Origin: Paenibacillus mellifer
Lineage (GTDB): Bacteria > Bacillota > Bacilli > Paenibacillales > Paenibacillaceae
Assembly: GCF_023195895.1 (NCBI RefSeq)
Contig: NZ_JALPRK010000004.1
Coordinates: 186,001-250,000, forward strand
DNA: 64,000 nt
Direction of reading: 5' to 3'
The notes under the pieces are model-generated. The model saw only the letters and a list, made by a program, of their open reading frames with translations, had not been told where the DNA came from and did not search any database. Numbering within the stretch: the first letter of the stretch is position 1; each line of letters opens with the position of its first letter. A program made the position numbers and the translations under genes. Positions 15,544 through 24,287 of the stretch are shown here, piece by piece.

Positions 15544-15855
15544 ATGATAATGACAACAACCACAACGATTGAAGGCTCACCGGTAAGACAGTACATCGGC
15601 ATCGTCACTGGCGAAGTCATCATGGGCGCCAACGTTGTGCGCGATTTTCTGGCTTCGATTACCGATATCGTTGGCGGACGTTCGGGCGCTTATGAGAACA
15701 AGCTCCAAGAGGCCCGGGACACTGCGTTCGCAGAAATGAACGAGAAAGCTTCGCGTCTCGGTGCCAACGCCATCATTGGCGTCGACATTGATTATGAGGT
15801 GATTCGCGAAGGGATGCTGATGGTTTCGGTCAGCGGAACGGCCGTCATCGTCTAA
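15544..15855 (+). CDS. YbjQ/UPF0145 family protein
   Basis: The 103-residue protein starts [11 protein letters not shown] after GAGGAGG and contains [17 protein letters not shown], a [20 protein letters not shown] segment and [16 protein letters not shown], all diagnostic of the YbjQ (heavy-metal-binding domain, UPF0145) family. Members form small pentamer-like assemblies; no biochemical role is firmly known. The longer frame from 15478 is not supported by a ribosome binding site. Confidence 0.9.
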   Translation: MIMTTTTTIEGSPVRQYIGIVTGEVIMGANVVRDFLASITDIVGGRSGAYENKLQEARDTAFAEMNEKASRLGANAIIGVDIDYEVIREGMLMVSVSGTAVIV

Positions 15856-15882
15856 TCTCTAGTTTCACCCCGAAGAAAAACC

Positions 15883-15912
15883 AAAAACCCGCGGATTTCG
15901 CGGGTTTTTTTT
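15883..15912 (+). terminator. Rho-independent terminator of the YbjQ-like gene
   Basis: CCCGCG-GATTT-CGCGGG is followed by eight T residues, with AAAAA on the left so it can act on both strands between convergent genes. Confidence 0.9.
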
Positions 15913-15939
15913 GGGGTTCTCTGGAATGATTCATCCCGA

Positions 15940-16398
15940 TTAGATCCTCTTGGTCATAAACACACTGTTAGGGTCCTCAACATAATCCGCAAAGGGCTCG
16001 CAATACGTAAACCCGAAGCTTTCATACAACCGGCGAGCCGGGATGAACGCCTCCATAGAACCTGTCTCTAGGCTGACTTGACGGTACCCTCTCCGCGCCG
16101 CCTCCTCGAGGAGATGCGCCAGCACTTGCTTCGCGACGCCCTTTCCCCGATAAGGAATGGCGGTGCGCATCGATTTCACCTCGCCATGCTGGTCATCCAG
16201 CTCCTTAAGGGCACCGCATCCCGCGAGCTCGACGTTGATCCAGGCACTCCAGAACGTAACGTCCGGCCGCTTCAAACCGTCCAGATTCAGCGCATGAATA
16301 CTCTCAGGTGGGGAGTTCTCGGCCATATTCGCCAAATGTTCACCAATTAAAGCTGCGATCTCAGGTCCGCTTAAATCATCCAATTTAATCGTTAACAA
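15940..16398 (-). CDS. GNAT family N-acetyltransferase
   Basis: The 152-residue protein has the acetyl-CoA motif MRTAIPYRGKGVAKQVLAHLL near residue 80 and ARRLYESFGFTYCEPFADY at the C terminus, close to the YjdJ/PaiA-like acetyltransferases. It lies 32 bp downstream of asd in the same direction and could be cotranscribed with it. The substrate is unknown. Confidence 0.88.
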   Translation of the reverse strand: MLTIKLDDLSGPEIAALIGEHLANMAENSPPESIHALNLDGLKRPDVTFWSAWINVELAGCGALKELDDQHGEVKSMRTAIPYRGKGVAKQVLAHLLEEAARRGYRQVSLETGSMEAFIPARRLYESFGFTYCEPFADYVEDPNSVFMTKRI

Positions 16399-16430
16399 CC
16401 GGCTCTCTCCCTATCCTTACGTAATCTCAT

Positions 16431-17516
16431 TTACTTTGCTTGAATATATCCTTCCGCTTTCAGCAGTTCGGCAATGAGAACCGCACCGCCTGCAGCTCCG
16501 CGCAAGGTATTATGGGAAAGTCCAACGAATTTATAGTCGTAAAGCGAATCCTCGCGCAATCGACCCACCGAAACCCCCATCCCATGTTCAAGATCACGGT
16601 CGAGTTTCGTCTGCGGACGGTTTTCTTCCTCAAAATAAGTGATAAACTGCTTCGGCGCGCTTGGCAATCCCAACTCTTGGGGTCTGCCCTGGAACCCGCG
16701 CCAGCGTCCAAGGATTTCTTCCTTCGACGGCTTGTTCTTAAACGATACGAACACGGTAGCCAAGTGGCCGTCCGTAACGGGAACGCGTATACACTGCGTT
16801 GTTATAATGGGGGAGTTGGCTTTGACGATCTGCCCGCCATCCACATGGCCCCAGATGCGCAGCGGTTCCTGCTCACTCTTCTCTTCCTCGCCGCCGATAT
16901 AAGGGATCACGTTATCCAGCATATCCGGCCAATCGGTAAAGTTCTTCCCGGCACCGGAAATCGCCTGATACGTCGAAGCAACCACGGTGGTGGGTTCAAA
17001 ATCCAGCAGCGCGTTTAATGCAGGTACGTAACTCTGAATCGAGCAGTTCGGCTTCACGGCAATGAACCCTGTGCTCGTTCCGAGGCGTTTGCGCTGTGCG
17101 GCAATCACTTCGATATGCTGCGGGTTGACTTCCGGAATCACCATCGGAACGTCCGGCGTCCAGCGGTGAGCCGAGTTGTTGGAGATGACCGGGGTACCGG
17201 TTTTCGCGTACGCTTCCTCCAACGCTTGAATTTCCGCCTTCTTCATATCGACCGCACAGAAGACGAAGTCCACGTCTGCCGTCACTTGTTCAACCTTGGC
17301 CGCGTCCTGAACAACGATAGATTTAACGGCTTCCGGGATCGGCGTGGCCATTTTCCAACGTCCCTGCACGGACTCCTCATACGTTTTGCCAGCGGAATTC
17401 GCGCTGGCCGCTATGCCTGTTACCTCGAACCAAGGGTGCTGATCCAGCAGCTGTACGAAGCGCTGACCCACCATTCCTGTCCCACCAACGATGCCTACTT
17501 TCAATCTCTCACCCAT
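16431..17516 (-). CDS. asd: Aspartate-semialdehyde dehydrogenase
   Basis: The 361-residue protein begins with the NADP motif KVGIVGGTGMVGQRFVQLL, has the catalytic Cys in VKPNCSIQSYVPALNALLDF and the later motifs STYQAISGAGKNF and IRVPVTDGHLATVFVSF. Length and motifs fit the archaeal/fungal-type Asd class rather than the shorter common bacterial class. The enzyme reduces aspartyl-4-phosphate to the semialdehyde for lysine, threonine, methionine, isoleucine and peptidoglycan synthesis. A T-box leader precedes it, so expression should rise when a cognate tRNA is uncharged. Confidence 0.95.
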   Translation of the reverse strand: MGERLKVGIVGGTGMVGQRFVQLLDQHPWFEVTGIAASANSAGKTYEESVQGRWKMATPIPEAVKSIVVQDAAKVEQVTADVDFVFCAVDMKKAEIQALEEAYAKTGTPVISNNSAHRWTPDVPMVIPEVNPQHIEVIAAQRKRLGTSTGFIAVKPNCSIQSYVPALNALLDFEPTTVVASTYQAISGAGKNFTDWPDMLDNVIPYIGGEEEKSEQEPLRIWGHVDGGQIVKANSPIITTQCIRVPVTDGHLATVFVSFKNKPSKEEILGRWRGFQGRPQELGLPSAPKQFITYFEEENRPQTKLDRDLEHGMGVSVGRLREDSLYDYKFVGLSHNTLRGAAGGAVLIAELLKAEGYIQAK

Positions 17517-17560
17517 TTGTTTGATCCTATCCTTTCCATGTAAGTATTCTACCTATCGCC

Positions 17561-17606
17561 AAAATAAAAAATCCCACCTCCAAGACGAGTCTTCCGTCTT
17601 GGGGGC
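17561..17606 (-). terminator. T-box conditional terminator
   Basis: CCAAGACG and CGTCTTGG form the stem around GAAGACT, with a T-rich run on the minus strand at 17570-17561. It competes with the antiterminator containing GGTGGTACCGCGG. Confidence 0.8.
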
Positions 17607-17867
17607 GAGATTGGTATGCCCGCGGTACCACCCCAGTTTCGTTAATATGTCGCCATATTAACCTCTTCAAGTACAGCCTGGCCTAGCCAAGCGTATACCC
17701 TAGCTCTATAACAGGAGCTCCTGTCACACCATCCCGTCAGTTGAACGTTCCGGTGTGCTGCTCAGAGGCTTTATTCGATAAAGAAACGCATTGCTCCTTT
17801 GCAGCTTACCGGAGCTCTCTGGGAAAGGTTCCATTTACCTACTCATCTCGTCATCGCATTTCATGTT
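17561..17867 (-). ncRNA. T-box leader upstream of asd, apparent Ile (ATC) specifier
   Basis: Read on the minus strand: Stem I with AGTA, the AGAGAGC element and the distal GGTAAGCTGCAAAGG loop; then the T-box sequence GGGTGGTACCGCGG (17637-17620 region); then a terminator, CCAAGACG/CGTCTTGG plus TTTTTTATTTT (about 17606-17561). Pairing GTAAATGGAAC with GTTTCTTTAT places ATC, followed by GAA, on the 3' side of the specifier loop, indicating tRNA-Ile. The specifier assignment is by hand folding. Confidence 0.88.
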
Positions 17868-17873
17868 GCGATA

Positions 17874-17902
17874 ATATTACCAGATTCGCGCCGGATCGTA
17901 AA
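17874..17902 (-). promoter_or_regulatory. Promoter of the T-box/asd transcript
   Basis: On the minus strand TTTACG (17902-17897) and TAATAT (17879-17874) are 17 bp apart, placing the transcript start just ahead of Stem I. Confidence 0.6.
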
Positions 17903-17938
17903 CCGGTTTGAAGAAATTTTCAGAGCCCAAATGTTCCC

Positions 17939-18817
17939 TTAGTCCATCCGAATGATGCGGTATCTTCTCCGGTACGCTCCCGGTGTGAAGGTGGTCTCCC
18001 GTTTGAACAGCCTGACGAAATAATTCGGGTCCGGAAACCCGCATTGCTCCCCAATCTGCTTCAGCGGCTCGTTAGTATGCGCAAGCAATCGCTTAGCCCT
18101 CTCGATTTGCTGATGATGGCGGTATTGCAGCGGGCTCATTCCCGTATGTTGCTTCAAGCACCGCGCCAAATAATCGAAATGATAATGCAGATCGCGTTCC
18201 ATTTGCCCCGCATCAAACGGGTTATCCAATCGCAATTCCAGATAAGAGGCGACTCGCTCGCTGAGCTCATACGACCGCGACTGCGGACCGCCTTGCCACA
18301 TCCCGTGCTGCAGCTGCAAGAGCAACTGACTGAACCGTAGCTGCAGCTCGAAGGAGCGATACGGCGTAAGCGACCGATGCAGCGCGATCATCTCGTCCAG
18401 CAAAGGCCGTAGCGTCCGGAGATCCACGTCAGCAAACTTCGGAACGTCGATCATCGCCGGACGCGGCTCCGTGTCCTGGTCGGTTCTTGCGAGCGGCGGC
18501 TGCTGCCACCCTTGCTTCTCCGCCAGCTTATGCAGAGACGCGGAAGGGTGCTGGAAATGGATCCAGTACACCTCGGTTTCCTCCTCGGTCGGGCGGTAAC
18601 CGCGATGACGTAATCCCGGTTCCAACACCAGGAGCTTCCCAGGCCCTATCTCGTAAGGGGTCCCCTCTTCTTCCATGAATAAAGCCCCTTTCGCGCAGAG
18701 AATCAGATCGTACGCGTCGAAGACCCGTTCGGCATGCGTAACTCCCGGCTTCCATAACGCGTAGCCTACCGTTGCCAGCAGCGGAAATGGCGGTGCCTCA
18801 AACTTCAGCATGAGCAT
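17939..18817 (-). CDS. AraC family transcriptional regulator
   Basis: From the ATG at 18817 (GGGGGG eight bases upstream) the protein has 292 residues. An N-terminal cupin-like sensor (TPYEIGPGKLLVLEPGLRHRG) is followed by a C-terminal AraC HTH pair (FDYLARCLKQHTGMSPLQYR and IGEQCGFPDPNYFVRLFKRE). It is divergent from the GHL6-type glycoside hydrolase across 130 bp and is likely its regulator. The open frame continues to 18865 without a better start. Confidence 0.9.
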   Translation of the reverse strand: MLMLKFEAPPFPLLATVGYALWKPGVTHAERVFDAYDLILCAKGALFMEEEGTPYEIGPGKLLVLEPGLRHRGYRPTEEETEVYWIHFQHPSASLHKLAEKQGWQQPPLARTDQDTEPRPAMIDVPKFADVDLRTLRPLLDEMIALHRSLTPYRSFELQLRFSQLLLQLQHGMWQGGPQSRSYELSERVASYLELRLDNPFDAGQMERDLHYHFDYLARCLKQHTGMSPLQYRHHQQIERAKRLLAHTNEPLKQIGEQCGFPDPNYFVRLFKRETTFTPGAYRRRYRIIRMD

Positions 18818-18945
18818 GTTATCGCCCCCCATGTTATGTAGAAATTGTACTATATTTAGTCGCATTTAGCAGCTGTATCAAGTGGTGAATCAATCTACAA
18901 TGGTAGGTATCGTACGATAAACAATCCATTACGGGAGGAATACCC

Positions 18946-20904
18946 ATGCGATTCCGTCAGGTTCATCTCGATTTCCATACTTCCGAAGCGATCGAAGGTA
19001 TTGGCAGCCGCTTCTCCAAGCCGCAATTTCAGGAGATGCTCAAGCTGGGGCATGTCGATTCGATTACCGTGTTCGCCAAATGCCATCATGGCTGGGCCTA
19101 CCATCCAACAACCGCCAACGAAATGCATCCACAGCTATCCTTCGACCTGCTTGGCGCGCAAATCGATGCGGCGCACGAAATCAGCGTCAAAACGCCGGTT
19201 TATCTCTCCGCTGGACTGGATGAGAAGCTCGCGCGTCGCCATCCGGAATGGCTCATCCGCGATCCGCACGAGAAGCTCAGCTGGTCGCCCGATTTCATGA
19301 CGCCGGGATATCATCAGTTTTGCATGAACACCCCTTACCTGGACATCCTGGCTGCTCAAGTCCGTGAGGTCGTAACCCATTACGACGCGGACGGAATCTT
19401 CCTCGATATCGTTGGAGTCCGCGAATGTTATTGCCAATCTTGCGTTGCTGAAATCCGTAAACGCGGCTCGGATCCACGCAACCTGGAGGAGATGAGACTC
19501 CTTTGGGAGGAGACCTATTTCCGCTACGCCGATGCTATGGATAATGCCGTACATACCGTGAAGCCTGGCCTGCCGATCTTTCATAACGGCGGTCATGTCA
19601 AGCGCGGACGGCGTGACCTCGCGAAGCTGAACTCCCATCTGGAGCTGGAGTCCCTGCCGACGGGCGGTTGGGGGTATGACCACTTTCCGCTCTCCGCGCG
19701 ATACGCTCAAGGACTGGGGATGAACTTCCTGGGGATGACGGGAAAATTTCACACCTCATGGGGCGAATTTGGCGGTTACAAGCATCCGAACGCGCTGAAA
19801 TACGAGACGGCGCTTAGCTTGGCGAACGGGGCACGGATCTCGATCGGCGACCAGTTGCATCCGACCGGGTTGATGGACCCAGCAACTTATGCGCTGATCG
19901 GAGATGCTTATAGCGAAGTTGAAGCGAAGGAGGAATGGTGCCGGGACGTAACCTCCGTCGCCGACGTAGCGTTGCTGTCTGCCGAGGCATCGGGGTATCC
20001 GGGCGCTTCGGTGCAGGACGCCGATTCGGGGGCCGTACGAATTCTGCTGGAAGGGAATTACCTGTTTGATGTCGTGGATACGGAAACCGACCTAACTTCT
20101 TATCAAGTCGTCATTCTGCCGGACGTCATTACCCTCGATGAACCGCTCAAGACGAAGCTTGAAGCATTTGTCACCAAAGGCGGCAAAATCCTGGCCACCG
20201 GACGCTCTGCACTGTCATCGGACGGTACGCGGTTCGAACTTGATTTCGGTGCGAAACCGCTTAAGGCCTCCGCGTTCAAGCCGTCTTATTTTCGACCGGA
20301 CTTCGAGCTGCCTTCCTTAAGCAACGCTTCATTTGTCATTTACGCCGATGGTCAGGACATCAAGCTGGATACAAACGGTCACAAGCTGGGCAGCCGAGAA
20401 AATTCCTACTTCAACCGCGATCTGTTCACCTTTTGCTCGCATCAGCACACCCCATCCAATTTGCAGGATGCCGGCCCCGGCATGGTGGAGGGCCCTTCCG
20501 GTATCTACGCAGCCTGGTATCTGTTCGAGGACTACGCCTTGAAGGGCAGCTTGCCCGTCAAGGAGATTCTGCACTACGCCTTGGACCGCTTGCTAAAACG
20601 TAAGACGATGAGCACAAATCTCCCTGCACAAGGGGTAACAACGCTTCAGGCACAACAGGCCAACAACCGCTGGATTCACCATCTGTTGTATGCCTCTCCG
20701 GTACGCCGGGGCCAAAACGTTGAGGTCATCGAAGACCTCCCGATCCTTAGTGGCATCGAATCCACGATCGCTGTGCCGGCGCCGGTCCGGGAAGTTTATC
20801 TGGTGCCTCAGCGGACGGCGCTTCCATTCCGCCAAGAGCATGGGTGCATCACATACACTCTGCCCCTTTGGACCTGCCACCAGATGGTTGTGCTACAGTT
20901 TTAG
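18946..20904 (+). CDS. GHL6-type glycoside hydrolase with beta-galactosidase trimerisation-like domain
   Basis: The protein has 652 residues and no signal peptide. The N-terminal part (MRFRQVHLDFHTSEAIEGIG, FAKCHHGWAYHPT, DADGIFLDIVGVRECYCQSC) matches the hypothetical glycoside hydrolase GHL6 TIM barrel. The middle (VADVALLSAEAS, YQVVILPDVITLDEPLKTKL, GGKILATGRSAL) resembles the beta-galactosidase trimerisation, glutamine-amidotransferase-like domain. A C-terminal beta domain follows. GGGAGG precedes the ATG. It probably acts in the cytoplasm on an imported oligosaccharide, as for fucosidase or galactosidase relatives. The exact substrate is unknown. Confidence 0.82.
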   Translation: MRFRQVHLDFHTSEAIEGIGSRFSKPQFQEMLKLGHVDSITVFAKCHHGWAYHPTTANEMHPQLSFDLLGAQIDAAHEISVKTPVYLSAGLDEKLARRHPEWLIRDPHEKLSWSPDFMTPGYHQFCMNTPYLDILAAQVREVVTHYDADGIFLDIVGVRECYCQSCVAEIRKRGSDPRNLEEMRLLWEETYFRYADAMDNAVHTVKPGLPIFHNGGHVKRGRRDLAKLNSHLELESLPTGGWGYDHFPLSARYAQGLGMNFLGMTGKFHTSWGEFGGYKHPNALKYETALSLANGARISIGDQLHPTGLMDPATYALIGDAYSEVEAKEEWCRDVTSVADVALLSAEASGYPGASVQDADSGAVRILLEGNYLFDVVDTETDLTSYQVVILPDVITLDEPLKTKLEAFVTKGGKILATGRSALSSDGTRFELDFGAKPLKASAFKPSYFRPDFELPSLSNASFVIYADGQDIKLDTNGHKLGSRENSYFNRDLFTFCSHQHTPSNLQDAGPGMVEGPSGIYAAWYLFEDYALKGSLPVKEILHYALDRLLKRKTMSTNLPAQGVTTLQAQQANNRWIHHLLYASPVRRGQNVEVIEDLPILSGIESTIAVPAPVREVYLVPQRTALPFRQEHGCITYTLPLWTCHQMVVLQF

Positions 20905-21044
20905 TACACGATCAATCGGGTGGAAGAGGATACCCCGGATTGCCCGGCCAAGCTGCTTCCCGTTCCATGGCCGGTCGGGAGGCGCTCGCAACCCCCGCTC
21001 GGGATTTTCACCCTATCGATGTCGCCCATGCTGGGCGTATACCC

Positions 21045-21078
21045 AAAGAGCCTTGAACCCAAATGTCCAAGGCTCTTT
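21045..21078 (-). terminator. Hairpin terminator between convergent genes
   Basis: AAAGAGCCTTG (21045-21055) pairs perfectly with CAAGGCTCTTT (21068-21078). The T-runs are short, so strength is uncertain. It follows the isochorismatase-like gene on the minus strand. Confidence 0.6.
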
Positions 21079-21095
21079 CACATCAAAACGACCGT

Positions 21096-21698
21096 TTACC
21101 GCAGCGCCGCCAAAATCTCTTCCGTCGGTCGTATCTTGCCGATGCGCGGGAAGATGAATCGGCATACGTACTCGTGCTCCTCCGTCGTCGAAGCAGACAT
21201 GGCATCCTCGACGAATATCTGCTGGTACCCATGCTGGAACGCTTCACGCGCAGTCATGTCAACCCCGATGGAGGTTGAGATGCCGCAGAGCACGATCGTA
21301 TCGATGCCGCGCCGCCGCAGTTGCAGATCGAGATCCGTGCCGAAGAAAGCTCCCCACTGGCGTTTCGTCACAACATGTGCCCCTTTAACCTCCGCCAATT
21401 CAGGCACGATTTCATCCCAACCTGCAGGGTACGCCGTTGGGCTCGGATGCATGTCCGTTTCTGGATTCAACATGTCCTTTCCATCAAAAGAGGATACCCG
21501 GACAAGCACCACGAACCCGCCTTCTTCGGCAAACGCCTGTGCCAGCCGGCTTGCGTTTCCTACCACTACAGAGCTCTCGTAAGGAGCCCCTTTGCGGGAG
21601 GGATGCGCAATTCCTTGCTGTAAATCGATCACAACCAAGGCTGTCTTTTCCGCTATGATCCTCTTCTTCATGTCAGATGGACCCATTTCCATCATCAT
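21096..21698 (-). CDS. Isochorismatase-fold hydrolase lacking the usual nucleophilic Cys
   Basis: The 200-residue protein has the conserved Asp ([14 protein letters not shown]) and Lys ([14 protein letters not shown]) of the cysteine-hydrolase fold. The normal TxxCV motif reads [10 protein letters not shown], with Gly where amidases such as PncA have Cys, as in true isochorismatases and some uncharacterised members. It follows the MFS gene by 22 bp and is probably cotranscribed. Three Met codons lie at the start; AAGGAG spacing favours the second or third. Confidence 0.85.
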   Translation of the reverse strand: MMMEMGPSDMKKRIIAEKTALVVIDLQQGIAHPSRKGAPYESSVVVGNASRLAQAFAEEGGFVVLVRVSSFDGKDMLNPETDMHPSPTAYPAGWDEIVPELAEVKGAHVVTKRQWGAFFGTDLDLQLRRRGIDTIVLCGISTSIGVDMTAREAFQHGYQQIFVEDAMSASTTEEHEYVCRFIFPRIGKIRPTEEILAALR

Positions 21699-21720
21699 CT
21701 CTCCTTCACTCCATTCTTGG

Positions 21721-22821
21721 TTATCTTTGGATAAGCGCCGATTGGCCAGGTTCCTTCATCTTCTTATACACCTTCGTATAAACCCAGACCGCATTGATTA
21801 ACAGCAAAACGCTGGTCGTCAAGAATACGTATGGAACGCCGAGCCAAGCCGCGACTTGACCACCTAGCACGGAACCGGCAAATACCCCCAGATACCCGGC
21901 TGCCATGCTAAACCCATACACCCGCCCTGTCAGATGCTCCGGAGTAATCTTCTTGATGAGTGTGTTGACCGAGGGACTGAGTCCTCCCGCTGCCAATCCC
22001 AGCAAAAAACGCAGCCCCATCAGCTCCCAAGGATTCTGTGCGAGTGCCTGCGGGATAAACAAGATCCCGGCCAACAGCGCCACATGGCCGCTGTTCCGAG
22101 AAATTTCATTTACATACACCGTTAGCACCGGTTCCACCGAATACATGGCGACACTCAGCATAAAAAAGGTGGCGAACAGCGTCAAGGTTAAGCTTTTTTC
22201 AGGAACTGCCTCCCATACCTCTTTCATTCCCGCCACTTTCTCATCCGTCCGTACGAACGTTTCCTTAACGAATAACCATGTCGTTATGAAAGCGATCAGC
22301 ATCAACACACCGGTCAGGAAAAAGGTGTTTGGAATCCCGGCGTTTTCGGCAATGAACCCGCCGATCGACGGTCCTAACAGCGATCCCGCGATATTGGACG
22401 TGGATAACAGACCTAACGCCCCACCCGCATGAGCCTTGTCCGTTTGCGTCGCGATCAGCGTTGTGCATACTGTGCTGTAGCCAGTAATGATGCCTTGCAA
22501 CAGACGAAGGGCGATCAACACATACACATGGGTAGCGAACCCCATACATCCGATAATGATCGCCATTCCGAGGCTAGCCCGGAGGAGCATCGGTTTCCGC
22601 CCATATTTATCGGCCGCGAGCCCCCAAATCGGAGAGAAAATCGCCGAGACGATAAACGTAATGCCAAATGCGAGTCCGGAATAACGGGCCACCGCATCGG
22701 CCTGATCGACCCCCAGCTGCTTGATGTAGAGCGGCAAAATCGGGGCGATCTGGCTCATGCCTACTCCTGTCACGAACATGCCAAACCAGCAGACGATCAA
22801 ATTTCTTTTCCAAATCGGCAT
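21721..22821 (-). CDS. MFS transporter, multidrug-efflux-like
   Basis: From the ATG at 22821 (GAAGAAGG upstream) the protein has 366 residues and about 12 hydrophobic segments. It carries the MFS motif [16 protein letters not shown] between helices 2 and 3 and a second-half copy ([17 protein letters not shown]). It resembles drug/H+ antiporters of the cytoplasmic membrane. The pairing with an isochorismatase-fold hydrolase suggests export or uptake of an aromatic or amide compound, which is inference. Confidence 0.87.
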   Translation of the reverse strand: MPIWKRNLIVCWFGMFVTGVGMSQIAPILPLYIKQLGVDQADAVARYSGLAFGITFIVSAIFSPIWGLAADKYGRKPMLLRASLGMAIIIGCMGFATHVYVLIALRLLQGIITGYSTVCTTLIATQTDKAHAGGALGLLSTSNIAGSLLGPSIGGFIAENAGIPNTFFLTGVLMLIAFITTWLFVKETFVRTDEKVAGMKEVWEAVPEKSLTLTLFATFFMLSVAMYSVEPVLTVYVNEISRNSGHVALLAGILFIPQALAQNPWELMGLRFLLGLAAGGLSPSVNTLIKKITPEHLTGRVYGFSMAAGYLGVFAGSVLGGQVAAWLGVPYVFLTTSVLLLINAVWVYTKVYKKMKEPGQSALIQR

Positions 22822-22911
22822 AACCCAAAGCCTTCTTCCTTCTGTAAGAGCACCCTGTCCACTGCGCGACAATTGAACATTCTTGCAGAATGATCTTAAC
22901 GCGAATAACAG

Positions 22912-23380
22912 CTATGAACCATGCATTATCCTAAACTCCATGGACGATTTTGCTGTAAAACATGGACTGATCCCTTCCGTACGCTTGAAAATTCGGCTGA
23001 AGTAAAATTCGTCGGCGAAACCAAGCTCTAATGCAACGTCCTTGATTTTTTTGTCACTGTCCAAGATGAGTTCTTTGGCTTTATCCATTTTAAGTTTGTT
23101 GAAGTACTCGATAACCGTATAGCCGGTAGCCTGCTTGAACACTCGCGTCAGATAATACGTTGACAGTTGCACCAAATCAGACAACTCCGCCAAAGTGAGC
23201 CGCTCAGTAAGATGCTCACGCATATGCTGGATCTTTCCGATAGACCACGCGCCTTCGTCATATCCGATGCTCGTATAGCTGAAGTGGACAGAATAGAAAC
23301 AAATCGGCTCCTCTTCATCAACTTCAATCGTCTCCACCGGGTCTTCCGCTGCGGAACGCAGCTACTGCGATTAGAACATA
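22912..23380 (-). pseudogene. Decayed AraC family regulator (N-terminal loss plus C-terminal frameshift)
   Basis: A 141-codon frame (23337-22912) holds an AraC HTH pair (LAELSDLVQLSTYYLTRVFK and ALELGFADEFYFSRIFKRTEGISP), but an in-frame TAG lies about 10 codons upstream of its GTG, so nearly all of the sensor domain is missing. After GISP the frame runs into atypical residues, while the next frame reads MFYSKIVHGV and stop, the usual AraC ending, implying a one-base deletion near 22972. It probably once controlled the MFS/hydrolase pair. Confidence 0.75.
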
Positions 23381-23484
23381 CGGCCGGACAAACCGCAACC
23401 TCCCGCCCTCTGAAGACGTAGAACTATGATCTGAACGTGGGAGGATAAACGGATATATGTATTCGTAAAAATCTTTTTTGATAT

Positions 23485-23516
23485 AAAAACAAGGCCAACC
23501 TGATCGGTTGGCCTTC
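23485..23516 (-). terminator. Terminator of the bactofilin-like lipoprotein gene
   Basis: AAGGCCAACC-TGAT-CGGTTGGCCTT is a near-perfect stem-loop followed on the minus strand by GTTTTTAT. Confidence 0.85.
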
Positions 23517-23535
23517 GTTATGATTTGGACTAAAC

Positions 23536-24078
23536 TTACTTCACTTCTGTTGCGCCCGTTACTTTACCGTCGATTTTCGCGCTGGCTTGCACGTCCGCGT
23601 TGGCGAAGTACAGATTGCCGTCGATTGTAGCGGTTTTATCCAAGTTGAACCCGTTTGCTTCTACATAGACGTCGCCTTTCACGGTACCGCCTTGAATTCT
23701 CAGGTTTTCACTTTGTACCGTCAGTTTAGGAACCGTCAATGTAAACGAAGCGGTGATGTTGTGATCTTCGTCTTGGGTGTACAACGCGATTTTACGATAG
23801 ATGTCTTTTGCAGCATCGTTCTTGTCATGGAATTCACCAGCAACAACAACATCCTTATCAACTGTCAAGTCGTTCAGAATCGCGACGATCCAAGTTCCTT
23901 TTTCGCTGACTGCATTCGTGAACGCATCCGCTTGGTTTACGATCGATGCCGTCGTTGTTACGTCGGTTTGTTCAGCGGGTTTATCTGTATTTGCCGTCGT
24001 ATCCCCGTTATTCGAACCGCAACCTGCCAACAAAGCCGCTGCAATCCCTGCTACTACCAAACCTTTGACCATTTTCAT
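23536..24078 (-). CDS. Lipoprotein with bactofilin-like polymer-forming repeats
   Basis: The lipobox (AAALLAGC, Cys20) is followed by an Asn/Thr-rich linker. The rest includes repeated short beta strands: KLTVQSENLRIQGGTVKGDV, ATIDGNLYFANADVQASAKI and DGKVTG, resembling the right-handed beta-helix of bactofilin or polymer-forming proteins. It is 180 residues, exported and membrane-anchored. GGAGGG precedes the ATG. No partner genes are evident, and it has its own terminator, so it is probably monocistronic. The role is unknown; cell-surface scaffolding is a guess. Confidence 0.7.
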   Translation of the reverse strand: MKMVKGLVVAGIAAALLAGCGSNNGDTTANTDKPAEQTDVTTTASIVNQADAFTNAVSEKGTWIVAILNDLTVDKDVVVAGEFHDKNDAAKDIYRKIALYTQDEDHNITASFTLTVPKLTVQSENLRIQGGTVKGDVYVEANGFNLDKTATIDGNLYFANADVQASAKIDGKVTGATEVK

Positions 24079-24229
24079 TTGATTTCCCTCCTGTTTTTAT
24101 CTTCAGTTTGAATTATAAAAAAAAGTGGAATCATATAATGTGATTTATTTCACTTTTGATGTGCTTTTTTTCACATGCCAAGTCACAGCTTGTTCATCAT
24201 TTTTCCACCTTCCTCCTGTTCGAGCAAAC

Positions 24230-24255
24230 AAGCCGTTCGGAAACCGACCGGCTTT
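24230..24255 (-). terminator. Hairpin terminator after the SDR gene
   Basis: AAGCCG-tTCGG-aaa-CCGAc-CGGCTT forms a two-part stem. It lies about 30 bases beyond the SDR stop on the minus strand. Confidence 0.55.
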
Positions 24256-24287
24256 GATATATATGAACCCCCTAACGGGAGGAGTTG

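Noticed and set aside
19135..19752. 205-codon minus-strand frame
   Set aside because: Shadow of the GHL6-type hydrolase; no ribosome binding site and no motif.
23587..24111. 174-codon plus-strand frame with Cys-rich translation
   Set aside because: Shadow of the bactofilin-like lipoprotein gene, which has a lipobox, ribosome binding site and terminator.
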